A DNA stretch of 64,000 nucleotides. Origin: CAG-791 sp000431495 (GTDB lineage Bacteria > Bacillota > Clostridia > Lachnospirales > Lachnospiraceae). The position numbers and the translations under genes are program-made. This document shows, piece after piece, positions 27,395-36,310 of the stretch; position 1 is the stretch's first letter, and each line of letters begins with the position of its first letter. The DNA is taken from assembly GCA_052117605.1 (NCBI GenBank), contig JBQKIT010000016.1, one strand, 5' to 3'. Under the pieces are notes generated by a model. The model made no database searches. It was given only the letters and a program-made list of their open reading frames with translations, and was not told the origin of the DNA.

Positions 27395-28663
27395 ATGAAA
27401 ATATTGATTGTCAATAAGTTTCTGTATCCGAACGGTGGCTCAGAAACCTATATCTTCAGCATCGGCAGTCAACTGCAGAAGATGGGACATGAGGTTCAGT
27501 ATTTCGGTATGGAACATGAGGGGAGGATTGTCGGAAATCACGCAGAAAGCTATACCGAAGACATGTCTTTTCGGAGCGGTGGGAGCATACAAGGGAGCAA
27601 CGTCAGGATTATCCGGAACATCAGTAAGCTGACTTATCCATTTAAGATTATCTATTCCAGGAATGCAAGAAGGAAGATCCGGAAGGTCCTGGAGGATTTC
27701 CGTCCGGACGCAGTGCATCTGAACAACATCAATTTCCAGATTACGCCGTCCATCATTGAGGAGATCAAGGCATTCGATTCGAAAATCCGGATTGTCTATA
27801 CGGCACATGATCCGCAGTGGGTCTGCCCAAATCATATGATGCGGATTCCTTCCACAGGGAGGCTCTGCAGCAGATGCATTGACGGAGCCAGTGAGAATTG
27901 TGCGAAGAACCGCTGCATTCATAATTCAAGGGCGCAGAGTATCATCGGCACGATGGAGGCGGAGTTTTACAAGCATAGGAAGACATATAAAAAGGTGGAT
28001 GTCATTATTGCACCCAGTGAGTTTATGAATCGTACCCTGTCACACAATCCTCAGCTGAAGGGAAGAATTGTGACGTTTCATAATGCGGTGAATGCGATGA
28101 CGGATGAAGGCATTGACTCTGTTGGAGAAAAAAAGCAGCGCTATGTGCTCTATTTTGGACGGTTTTCCGAGGAAAAGGGCATTCGGACGCTCCTGAAGGC
28201 AGCCGAGGAGCTTTCGGAAATTCCCTTTGTGTTTGCGGGAAAGGGTGAACTGGAAGATCAGGTGAATGCTCTACCCAACATTCAGAACGCAGGATTCTGC
28301 TCTGGAGAGAAGATGACTGAACTGATCCGTGATGCAGCGTTTACGGTGTTTCCTTCAGAGTGGTATGAGAATTGTCCGTATTCTGTGATCGAGTCGCAGC
28401 TTGCAGGAACTCCGATCCTGGCTTCCGATCTGGGAGGTACTCCGGAGCTGTTAGTACCGGGAGTCACCGGAGAGCTTTTCGAGGCGGGAAATGTCGAGGA
28501 GCTTGTGGATAAGATTCGAACCCTGTGGAATAATGCAGAAAAGAGAAACGAATATCGAAGGGGATGCGCTGCATTGAGGGAGAGAAAACTCTCGCTTAAA
28601 TTTGACAATATTGAAGAGTATTGCGAAAAGCTGGCAGCAATCTATCGGGGAAATGAATGGTGA
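27395..28663 (+). CDS. Glycosyltransferase family 4
   Basis: About 422 residues. KILIVNKFLYPNGGSETYIFSIGSQL is the GT4 acceptor-domain start. It continues with VHLNNINFQITPSIIEEI, VYTAHDPQWVCPNHMM and a CSRCIDG/CAKNRCIHNS cysteine group typical of one GT4 subgroup. The donor domain shows VLYFGRFSEEKGIRTL, FVFAGKGELEDQ and VFPSEWYENCPYSVIESQLAGTPILAS with the E-x7-E motif. The frame opens upstream at 27281, but GGAG at 27382-27385 and the family start point to ATG 27395. First gene of the plus-strand unit running to 36132. Confidence 0.9.
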   Translation: MKILIVNKFLYPNGGSETYIFSIGSQLQKMGHEVQYFGMEHEGRIVGNHAESYTEDMSFRSGGSIQGSNVRIIRNISKLTYPFKIIYSRNARRKIRKVLEDFRPDAVHLNNINFQITPSIIEEIKAFDSKIRIVYTAHDPQWVCPNHMMRIPSTGRLCSRCIDGASENCAKNRCIHNSRAQSIIGTMEAEFYKHRKTYKKVDVIIAPSEFMNRTLSHNPQLKGRIVTFHNAVNAMTDEGIDSVGEKKQRYVLYFGRFSEEKGIRTLLKAAEELSEIPFVFAGKGELEDQVNALPNIQNAGFCSGEKMTELIRDAAFTVFPSEWYENCPYSVIESQLAGTPILASDLGGTPELLVPGVTGELFEAGNVEELVDKIRTLWNNAEKRNEYRRGCAALRERKLSLKFDNIEEYCEKLAAIYRGNEW

Positions 28664-29721
28664 CAGATCAGAGAAAGGATACAAACGGAGAAAAAGAATG
28701 CTGGCTGGAGCTCCTGCGCATCATTGCGATCGTTGGTGTCATTTTTAATCATACAGACGGATTCTATCTCTACTATTCCAATACGGATAGTAAAGTAACC
28801 TTTTTCTACTCTGTGCTGGCGTCAATTTTTTGCCGGATGGCAGTTCCGCTTTTTTTAATGGTATCCGGCAGTGTATTGCTCAGGAAAAAAGAAAGTCTGG
28901 AAGAACTATACAAAAAGAGAGTGTTCCGTATCGTTTGTGTGCTTTTTTTTACATCTGCATTTTATTATATTCTGCAGATCATGCGTGGAAGGAGAACAGA
29001 ATATTCTCTGATTGATTTTGCAAGAGGACTATTGGCGGGGAATATTCAGGAATCCTTATGGTATCTGTATCTTTATCTTGGTATTCTTCTTCTGCTTCCG
29101 GTGTTGAGAAAGCTTGTTATTGGATTGAATCGACAGGAATATAAATATTTCATCCTGCTGCAGTGTGTATTCAGTGCCCTGCTTCCTGTCATTGAGAGCT
29201 TGACAGGTCTCGTTGTTCGCAGTGAACTATATCTTTTCAATCTGTATTTATTTTATTTCCTGTCCGGATATTGGTGGTTTAACGAAAAAAAAGAAGCGGA
29301 TCAAAATGTATACCACCGAGAGGAAAAATGGTGTATAAGTTTCTTTTTGGCTGCATGGATAATTAATATTGGAATTATTCTGGAACAGCACTATGTAACC
29401 GGAGTTTATGACCAGAGTTTATTGGATCTTATGATCCCGGTTATGGCACAGAGCTTTTTTGTATGGATAAAAAGCGCAGAGGGGATCCATCCTTCGTCGC
29501 GAAAAAAACGGGATATTATCCTGCGAATAGGGAGCTGCACATTTGGAATTTACTTGTTGGAGCAGCTGGTGAGAATACAATTGCTCCCAATGTATTTAAA
29601 ACTGTGCATGGTCGTTCCGGGGGCTGTTGCCTGTAGTATCTATACAGCAGGAACATTTGCTGTCGCTTTATGTTATACCATGTGTCTGAAAAAAGTGCGT
29701 ATTATTCGGGAGTTTATTTAG
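28657..29721 (+). CDS. Acyltransferase 3 family membrane protein
   Basis: A 354-residue protein with about ten membrane spans. LELLRIIAIVGVIFNHTDGFY at the N-terminus carries the (R/L)xxA..VV..H motif with the catalytic-type histidine, and RMAVPLFLMVSGSVLLRKKE is the second conserved block of acyltransferase-3 (OafA/WecH-like) proteins. These transfer acetyl or other acyl groups from cytoplasmic acyl-CoA to extracellular sugars. The start overlaps the previous stop by 7 bases, with GGGG 6 bases upstream. C-terminal length is normal with no fused SGNH domain. The acceptor is presumably the glycan built by this locus. Confidence 0.86.
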   Translation: MVTDQRKDTNGEKECWLELLRIIAIVGVIFNHTDGFYLYYSNTDSKVTFFYSVLASIFCRMAVPLFLMVSGSVLLRKKESLEELYKKRVFRIVCVLFFTSAFYYILQIMRGRRTEYSLIDFARGLLAGNIQESLWYLYLYLGILLLLPVLRKLVIGLNRQEYKYFILLQCVFSALLPVIESLTGLVVRSELYLFNLYLFYFLSGYWWFNEKKEADQNVYHREEKWCISFFLAAWIINIGIILEQHYVTGVYDQSLLDLMIPVMAQSFFVWIKSAEGIHPSSRKKRDIILRIGSCTFGIYLLEQLVRIQLLPMYLKLCMVVPGAVACSIYTAGTFAVALCYTMCLKKVRIIREFI

Positions 29722-29776
29722 CTGATTTGAGAGAATAGAACGTACAAATAAATTTTGTGATCAAGGAATAGATGAA

Positions 29777-31333
29777 ATGAAAAGAATGTCTGAAATACTC
29801 CGGAATATAATGCCTTTTTGGCTATGTGTACTTTTCCTTGGCTCGATGCTGCCAGTTTTATACTGTGGCTATTTCAATTATGCAACAGCAGATGATTTTG
29901 TAAAATCTTATACCGTGCATAATGTGCTTCTGGAAGATGGAGATCTGGTAGAGATTATTCGTGAAGGAATTGTTTCTGCTGCTGATATGTGGAGAATCTG
30001 GGAGGGAACCTGGTCATCAAATTTTGTTCTGGCAATGCAGCCTGGTATTTGGGGAGAACACGTTTATGCGGTGACGGTACCGTTATGTATTCTTTATTCT
30101 GCCGTGGGAAGCGGATATCTTTTGTGGGAAATTATGATCCGGAGGCTTGGAATATCGGGGAAAAGCTTCTGGATCATTTTCTGGCTTCAGCTATTTTTCT
30201 TTCTTCAGTTTATGCCGTATATACGTGGAGGAATGTTCTGGTATCCGGGAATGGCTCATTATATCATGCCGATGTGCTTTTCTTTACTGATGATTACTTG
30301 GATGCTTAAGTGGGAGAGAACCGGTAGATACAGATATTTTATTTTTATGCTGTTGGATGCTGTTTATATTGGAGGGTCTCATTATCAGCACATCATTCTG
30401 GTTCTTCTGATTCTCCTGAGCGGCTGGCTTTGGAGCCTTTTGATGGAAAGGAACCATCAGCGGAGAATGTCTCTTCTGTGGATTCCGATCATTGAAATTC
30501 TGATTGGTCTTTATTTCTGTATCATTTCACCGGGAAATCTGACACGTGGAGGAGAGAGCTTCGGGCTGCATCCTTCGGCAATTCTGCGGATGCCCTTTTC
30601 CTGTATGATTCAGGGCCTGCAGCATATGCGGGAATATTTTGTGCATGTGCCACTTCTCATGGCGTACGTTGTTCTGGTATTTTTTCTTGGGGCCCGAATG
30701 GTGCGATGGGACAGACTTGGAGCGCTTCGGAGAATACCGGTTGGCCTTATCCTGCTGTATCTGTTCCTTCTGTATGCCTCTGTTGAGGCTCCTGGAATTT
30801 ACGCGGCAGGAAACACAGCCGGGATCTCCGGTGGATATTTTGATATCGTCTATCAGACCATGATTCTGACCATGACTGTCGCGCTTTTACTTCTTGGAAG
30901 CTGGGTGCGTTTCAAGACAATGGAGGATCGCAGGCCGGGAAGGAGGGTTGTTGTTCTTGCAGCTGCAGGGATCCTTCTTTTTATGCTTTTGGGAGTGAAG
31001 CCCGGCGTGAAGCAGTCGGCAGCGTATTTATGCTATGACTTTGCAAGGAGCGGAAGACTTCGAGACTTTGTGATTCAGATGGAGGAGCGAATTGAGCTCC
31101 TGAATGATCCAAACCTGGAAGACATCTACGTTCCGGAGATGAATGATGATCAGGGTCCGTTCATGCATTTGCAGTTGTCGGAGGATAAGACCAACTATAC
31201 GAATGAGTCCACTGCGCTGTACTACCATAAGCATTCTGTGACGGCGGTTCCGAGGGAACAGTATTACAAAGAGTATGCCAAAAAGCAGGGACATGATATC
31301 CCGGAGGCTTATCGGGATTTGTACAGAGAGTGA
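29777..31333 (+). CDS. DUF6056-like polytopic membrane protein
   Basis: A 518-residue protein with about ten to twelve membrane spans and a C-terminal soluble tail of about 100 residues. After the first span comes YATADDFVKSYTV, an Asp-Asp pair where GT-C enzymes place their catalytic residue. GGMFWYPGMAHYIMPM and CIISPGNLTRGG are the W..G..hY..P and PGN..R signatures I associate with DUF6056. It resembles the gene at 33075, so the two look like paralogues. A role in adding a sugar from a polyprenyl-phosphate donor on the outer face is inferred. AAGGAA upstream supports ATG 29777. Confidence 0.65.
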   Translation: MKRMSEILRNIMPFWLCVLFLGSMLPVLYCGYFNYATADDFVKSYTVHNVLLEDGDLVEIIREGIVSAADMWRIWEGTWSSNFVLAMQPGIWGEHVYAVTVPLCILYSAVGSGYLLWEIMIRRLGISGKSFWIIFWLQLFFFLQFMPYIRGGMFWYPGMAHYIMPMCFSLLMITWMLKWERTGRYRYFIFMLLDAVYIGGSHYQHIILVLLILLSGWLWSLLMERNHQRRMSLLWIPIIEILIGLYFCIISPGNLTRGGESFGLHPSAILRMPFSCMIQGLQHMREYFVHVPLLMAYVVLVFFLGARMVRWDRLGALRRIPVGLILLYLFLLYASVEAPGIYAAGNTAGISGGYFDIVYQTMILTMTVALLLLGSWVRFKTMEDRRPGRRVVVLAAAGILLFMLLGVKPGVKQSAAYLCYDFARSGRLRDFVIQMEERIELLNDPNLEDIYVPEMNDDQGPFMHLQLSEDKTNYTNESTALYYHKHSVTAVPREQYYKEYAKKQGHDIPEAYRDLYRE

Positions 31334-31458
31334 AATCATGGCAATAACGTTGATGCGTTTGCGCAATGTGTTATGAACAACACATATATGGGCATCCGCA
31401 GTTTACGTGGATTGCCTTGAACGGCCGGAAACTAGATTTTAAATGATGGGTAAAACCA

Positions 31459-33057
31459 ATGAAGAAGTTAAATCAATATTGTGATAATCATGCTTTGTTT
31501 GCATATGTTATTGCAGCTGTTTTTTATGCCGTAGTAGTGTTTGGAGTGACAATAGGCTGTGGAACAATGAACAGCGGATGGCACTTTGTGGATGATCATG
31601 AATTCCTGGAATGGATCAACCCGGTCCGTGAGGGAAGAAGTTCGACCATTGGGCAGCTGCAGCATGTGTTCTGGAGTGGCTTTACAGGACGGTTTCGACC
31701 GCTATATGCTCCGTTTCGATTCTTGACGATTTTGCTTTTTGGGAACAACATTCAATATTATTCACTTCTCAAGGCCGTGGAAACGATTCTGGCCTTTTTC
31801 CTTCTGTTTTGTCTGGGTAGAAAAATGAAGGCAACATTTTGCTCTTCCGTTGCGTTTTCACTGATTTCACTTGTGGGCTATCAGTCTGCAATATGGTGGA
31901 AACTTGGACCACAGGAGGTGCAGGGGACGATATTCTTTGCTCTTGGTATGATCTTTTTGGAAAAGTGGATTCAAGGGAAAAAGAAAGGCAATGGAATCCT
32001 CAGCTTTTTGTTTTTCTGGATCATGAGTAATTGGAAGGAGTCTTTTATTTTGCTGCTTCCCTTTGTGGCGATCTATCTGATTTACCGTACAGAAGATATT
32101 GGGGAAAACAATGAGTCATATTTTATACGAGGGATGACGCGGATTAAGCAGCACTGGTTGTATCTGGCAGCCATAGGACTTACTTTTTCAATTATCATTG
32201 TCATTATTGTTCTGAAAATTGGAACAAACGCTTCTTCCGGCGGAGGCATTTCTCCAAGCATTGGCATTCGAACGATTGCTGACAGCTATTATTATGCATT
32301 TGGACATGATCTGAAATATTATGCAATACTGACACCGGTCATGACTGCCATTCTTCTGACGTATTGGGAATCGTTAAAGAAAATGTGGAAGGAGATATTT
32401 CTTCTATGCGTTTTTCTTGCGCCTCAGCTTCTTTTGTATGGAAAAGAAGCTATGGCAGAACGCTATATTATTCCTTCATCGATCGGATATGGGATGTTCT
32501 TTGTCCTTGCGGCCTCAAAAGCTGGATTTCTTTCCGGAAAGAGAAGAAAAATTTATCAGCTGGTTGTTTTGCTGCTGATATTGCTCGGGTTCCGAACAAC
32601 ATTGATTGAGGCAGATTATTATCGTTATCGTGGAGAGAGCGTTACAAATGCCCTGGAGTATATTCGCAATGAAACGGAGGAGAATTCGGATGTGTCTGTA
32701 ATGAGCTGTCTTGGATATTCTAATCCGGAAGCGGATAATACGGTAGCTGCCTGGATGAAGTATTACGGCCAGGAGGAACAGATGTATTACTGGAGCGAAT
32801 CGGATGATTCGGTCAGAGATTACAGGGCACAGGCCGATCAAAAGGATGATTGCGAATATGATCTGTATGATATGGACATTGTCATTGCGTATAATGCAAC
32901 GGATCGTCACTATACAGGAAAATGTAAGCCTGTGCGTGATCAGCTTCTGACTTCTGACTATACTATGGTCAATGCGGGAACCATAGACATTTATGTTCAT
33001 AATAATTCTGATATTGGGTTACCTGATGATCAGATCAGGACATCCTATTACCAGTGA
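31459..33057 (+). CDS. Polytopic membrane protein, possible GT-C glycosyltransferase
   Basis: A 532-residue protein with about ten spans. The first extracytoplasmic loop reads WHFVDDHEFLEWINPVREG, with two adjacent Asp and a Glu, then FTGRFRPLYAPFRFL, the general layout of GT-C catalytic loops. SAIWWKLGPQEVQGTIFF follows between later spans. The C-terminal 130 residues are soluble and rich in Tyr and Asp. I do not recognise the family by name. It is flanked by two DUF6056-like proteins and one GtrII-like protein, in a run of four such genes. Function assignment rests on topology and neighbours. Confidence 0.6.
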   Translation: MKKLNQYCDNHALFAYVIAAVFYAVVVFGVTIGCGTMNSGWHFVDDHEFLEWINPVREGRSSTIGQLQHVFWSGFTGRFRPLYAPFRFLTILLFGNNIQYYSLLKAVETILAFFLLFCLGRKMKATFCSSVAFSLISLVGYQSAIWWKLGPQEVQGTIFFALGMIFLEKWIQGKKKGNGILSFLFFWIMSNWKESFILLLPFVAIYLIYRTEDIGENNESYFIRGMTRIKQHWLYLAAIGLTFSIIIVIIVLKIGTNASSGGGISPSIGIRTIADSYYYAFGHDLKYYAILTPVMTAILLTYWESLKKMWKEIFLLCVFLAPQLLLYGKEAMAERYIIPSSIGYGMFFVLAASKAGFLSGKRRKIYQLVVLLLILLGFRTTLIEADYYRYRGESVTNALEYIRNETEENSDVSVMSCLGYSNPEADNTVAAWMKYYGQEEQMYYWSESDDSVRDYRAQADQKDDCEYDLYDMDIVIAYNATDRHYTGKCKPVRDQLLTSDYTMVNAGTIDIYVHNNSDIGLPDDQIRTSYYQ

Positions 33058-33074
33058 TTTGGCTCGAAAAGAAG

Positions 33075-34580
33075 ATGCGTGTAAGTATGAGAAATACAGC
33101 AATTAAATGTGGGAAAATCGTAACCGTAGTGGTTTTGGTGATTCAGCTTGGTGTATTGCTGAATATCTGCAGGTACACCTTTTTCACTGCGGATGATTAT
33201 TGGCATGCAGTGACGGCCGGAGGAATCCAGAATTCTTTCCCGGAATTGTGGTCAGCTGCCTGGAATTTCATGAGAACAAGATTTCATGGTTGGCAGGGAA
33301 CCTTTTTCTCCATGTTTCTGCAGATTTTCCTGTGCCCGTTGAACTGGAATATTTCAAATCCGTATCGGGCACTTCATATCATTTTGATTGTTGTGTGCCT
33401 GTTATTCTTTTTCAGCCTCTATCTGGTTAACCGTAATCTCGCTATTTGGATTGGATATTCTTCTGAATGGGTGATTTTATGCGGATATACGATTTTGGTT
33501 ACCGCACTGCTGAACACGCGATCCTATTATGAGAATTTCTTTTGGTTTTCCGGCATAACCAGCTATACAATACCATTGACGTTGACACTTCTGGCAGGAG
33601 CAATGCTTCTTCGAAAAAAAGGCCGGAAAACTGTGGGAAAATGCGGAAAGCTGTCTGAGCTTGTGGCATCCATCCTGTTATTTCTGGCCTGCGGTGGTTC
33701 ACTGGAAATTGCATTACCGATCTGCTATGTCCTGTTTATCTGGATGGTAAACAGAATTCACAAAAAAAGTATTACAGGTACGGTGATCTTAGCATTTGCA
33801 GCGGCCATGGCAGGAACCTTCATCAATGGGGCAGCACCTGGCAATTATGCCCGGCATGCTGTAACAGCAAAAGACAGTGGAGCAATCAGCACGCTGTGGC
33901 ATGCTGGACGGAATACGTTGTTCCAATTATTTGATGAATGTGGAAGAATGTTTGACGCCTCCGTAATGGCGGTTATGGTTTTCGCTGCGATGTTGTTGGG
34001 GTGTCTCGCGTGGTATCACCTGTCTTCCGGAGTAATCCACAGGAGTATGATGTTTGCTTTTCTTATCGTTCCCATTCCGGCGCTTGCAATTTTTCCTGTT
34101 GTTCTTGGATACGGATCGGTGGGGTTACCGGAAAGAACTTACCTGATGCTGAATCTGTCCTTGGCAGGAGTTTTTCTGAGCTTTGCATTTTGTGCAGGGG
34201 CAGTGCTGTCGGCAATCTGGAAGGATCGGCTGAAGGTGGGTACCATTTTGCTGCTTCTGATTCTGGTGGCTGCAATGACGGATCAGGAAGGGCTGTATCG
34301 GACTTATGAGGGAGATTTTCTGTATCAGCTTCCGATGGCAACGCTTGCAATGGATAGTCAGAAGGGGTGGGTTTCCCGTTACTATCAAGACGTTGTTTCA
34401 TTTTATGACGGCATTGCGAATTCGGAAGAAATGAATGTGGCCGTAGATGCGGGGCAGCTTTTGACTGCACCTAAGGGACTTATGCCGTTGATTATTCTGG
34501 ATGCGGACAGCCTGGCACAATACTATGGAAAGACAAGCATAAGTGTGGTTTCTGATGCTGCAGCGGAGACGGGAGAGTAG
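33075..34580 (+). CDS. DUF6056-like polytopic membrane protein
   Basis: About 501 residues, many membrane spans. FFTADDYWHAVTAGGI in the first loop, FFWFSGITSYTIPLTLTLL and GAAPGNYARHAV match the DUF6056-type signatures also present in the protein at 29777. The frame is open from GTG 33054, which overlaps the upstream stop, but no ribosome site precedes that codon; ATG 33075 or ATG 33087 are alternatives and none is clearly best. Probable GT-C-like enzyme acting outside the membrane. The next gene begins 7 bases after its stop. Confidence 0.65.
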   Translation: MRVSMRNTAIKCGKIVTVVVLVIQLGVLLNICRYTFFTADDYWHAVTAGGIQNSFPELWSAAWNFMRTRFHGWQGTFFSMFLQIFLCPLNWNISNPYRALHIILIVVCLLFFFSLYLVNRNLAIWIGYSSEWVILCGYTILVTALLNTRSYYENFFWFSGITSYTIPLTLTLLAGAMLLRKKGRKTVGKCGKLSELVASILLFLACGGSLEIALPICYVLFIWMVNRIHKKSITGTVILAFAAAMAGTFINGAAPGNYARHAVTAKDSGAISTLWHAGRNTLFQLFDECGRMFDASVMAVMVFAAMLLGCLAWYHLSSGVIHRSMMFAFLIVPIPALAIFPVVLGYGSVGLPERTYLMLNLSLAGVFLSFAFCAGAVLSAIWKDRLKVGTILLLLILVAAMTDQEGLYRTYEGDFLYQLPMATLAMDSQKGWVSRYYQDVVSFYDGIANSEEMNVAVDAGQLLTAPKGLMPLIILDADSLAQYYGKTSISVVSDAAAETGE

Positions 34581-34587
34581 TTTTGTT

Positions 34588-36132
34588 ATGAATCATGCAA
34601 TACGAAATATGGCATATGAGTTCCGACGCAAATATGGAAAGGTATTTACTGCCTTATATTTGAGCAGTCTGCTGCTGTATCTGCCGTTTCTTATTCTGCG
34701 TCTTACCAATGATATGGACGGCATGTGGGATCAGGATGACCACATTACGGGAGCTGCGGAGCTTCGGATGGGGCGCTGGTTCTGGCCGATTCTGGATAAG
34801 CTGCGTCTGAATGTGTCACTGGATCCGCTCCCTGCGTTGATTTCTCTTGCAGTTTTTTCTTGTGGTGTAATTTTTCTGTTATCCCTGATGAATGTCCGGA
34901 CGGAGAGCAGGAGGGAACAGCTTTTCGCGTGGACCATTGGGATGATGCTTCTGGCTTCTCCGACGGTTCTGTGTCAGCTTTCATACAGCCATATGGCGAT
35001 CAATGATGCAGTCTCATTTCTCCTGGCTGTTTTTGCTGTCTGGCTTCTTCGAAAGAGGGAAAGAGGTTGGAGGGAAATCTTACTCTCCGGTCTGATGATT
35101 GCGTTAATGATGGGAGGATATCAGGCTACTCTTGGCGTCACCTGTGTGGCAGCATTGTTTGCATTTGTCAGAATGCTGCAGCAAAGAGAACAAGTACGAA
35201 ATGCATTTGCCTTTGCAGGACGCATGCTGCTTGCCATCCTTTTGGGGGCGGTACTGTATGAAGTTTTTCTCCATTTGGGACTTGTACTGACCGGTCAGAC
35301 ACTTTCTGATTACAACGGAGCGGATGCAATTACATTTACAGGGGTGTTGGGGAATTTGCCTTCCAGCATTTGGCATACATATACAGCGTTTGGATTTTAT
35401 TTTGGAGGGAATGGCTACCATTTCAATCTCCTGCAGTCACAGGGATGGTTCCGTTTTCTGTATCTGATCCCGGCAGGAATTGCTCTTTTCTGTATTCGGG
35501 AGGCCGGAAATGCTCTCAGCTCTATTCTGATGATTGCGGCGTTTTTGTTGATTCCGGTATTTGCCAACAGTTTTTTTCTGCTTGCAGTTTCGGCAGAGAC
35601 GATGATGCAGATGACAATGGGAATGGCACTTGTTCTGCCGCTTGTGTTCTGTCTGACAAACTGGAAGAATCGTCTTTCAGGAATTGTCATTGCTGCGCTC
35701 TTTTTGATTTTGTACGGGGAAGCCGGTCAGAATGTCAACGATCAATACGCGATGTATGCAGGACGCAGAGCAACAACTGCGATTGCAGAGCAGGTGATGG
35801 ATTGCTGGGCGTTATCCGGAATAGATTATACGGAGAATGTGGTGTTGGTCTATGGCACACCTGAAAAGGCACCATTGTTCTCTAAGGCTGATTTGTATGA
35901 TCGTGCTAATTCATATGCGCAGTACGGGCGCTTTGCACCAACTTCCGAGGGAAATCGCCTCTGCTGGTCACATTTTTTTGAACAGCAGCTTCGTGTGAAT
36001 GTGAATTACGCAGAGGGCGACACGCTGGAGACGATTTATCATTCACCGGAGGTTGCGGCAATGCCGGTGTATCCGGCTGCCGGATCTGTGGCCAATGTGT
36101 GGGGCGTGACCGTGGTAAAGGTGTCGGAATAA
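34588..36132 (+). CDS. GtrII-like glucosyltransferase domain membrane protein
   Basis: About 514 residues with some eleven spans. The N-terminal pattern LRLTNDMDGMWDQDDHITGAAELRMGRWFWPILDKL, then LCQLSYSHMAINDAVSFLLAV, fits the GtrII-type glucosyltransferase domain, named for the Shigella serotype-conversion enzyme that adds glucose from undecaprenyl-phosphate-glucose. The acidic loop MWDQDDH likely holds the catalytic residue. The frame opens at 34543, but GGGAGAG at 34571-34577 and lack of overlap favour ATG 34588. It closes the four-gene block of polytopic proteins; no terminator hairpin is seen before the Rnf promoter. Confidence 0.72.
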   Translation: MNHAIRNMAYEFRRKYGKVFTALYLSSLLLYLPFLILRLTNDMDGMWDQDDHITGAAELRMGRWFWPILDKLRLNVSLDPLPALISLAVFSCGVIFLLSLMNVRTESRREQLFAWTIGMMLLASPTVLCQLSYSHMAINDAVSFLLAVFAVWLLRKRERGWREILLSGLMIALMMGGYQATLGVTCVAALFAFVRMLQQREQVRNAFAFAGRMLLAILLGAVLYEVFLHLGLVLTGQTLSDYNGADAITFTGVLGNLPSSIWHTYTAFGFYFGGNGYHFNLLQSQGWFRFLYLIPAGIALFCIREAGNALSSILMIAAFLLIPVFANSFFLLAVSAETMMQMTMGMALVLPLVFCLTNWKNRLSGIVIAALFLILYGEAGQNVNDQYAMYAGRRATTAIAEQVMDCWALSGIDYTENVVLVYGTPEKAPLFSKADLYDRANSYAQYGRFAPTSEGNRLCWSHFFEQQLRVNVNYAEGDTLETIYHSPEVAAMPVYPAAGSVANVWGVTVVKVSE

Positions 36133-36204
36133 GATCTTCCGGAGAAAACCTTCAAATATGACCACAAACCAACAAAATCTGGCAAGTCCGTTTTATTTTT
36201 ACTG

Positions 36205-36233
36205 TTCAATTTGACGGAAACAAAGACTATAAT
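36205..36233 (+). promoter_or_regulatory. Probable sigma-A promoter of the rnf operon
   Basis: A perfect TATAAT at 36228-36233 lies 78 bases before the rnfC start. TTCAAT at 36205-36210 gives a 17-base spacer but is a poor -35. A better -35-like TTGACG at 36211-36216 has only an 11-base spacer and so cannot pair with this -10. The position, just after the end of the glycan locus and before a six-gene operon, makes promoter function likely. Confidence 0.5.
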
Positions 36234-36242
36234 GATAACCGT

Positions 36243-36283
36243 GAGGGTCTGGAATTATGAAACCGGACCTTCGCGGTTTTTTT
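36243..36283 (+). promoter_or_regulatory. Leader hairpins upstream of rnfC, possible attenuator
   Basis: AAACCG (36260-36265) pairs with CGGTTT (36274-36279) and is followed by T residues to 36283, a weak intrinsic-terminator shape. Its loop contains GACCTTC (36266-36272), which can pair with GAGGGTC at 36243-36249 (one G-U) and so could form a competing structure. This is only a pairing seen by eye; the stem is short and no known riboswitch fold was recognised. Confidence 0.3.
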
Positions 36284-36310
36284 ACTCTATCTTACGAGGA
36301 GGTATCATAC

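Noticed and set aside
36211..36216. TTGACG as -35 of the rnf promoter
   Set aside because: Only 11 bases separate it from TATAAT at 36228, too short for sigma-A; TTCAAT with 17 bases fits better despite weak match.
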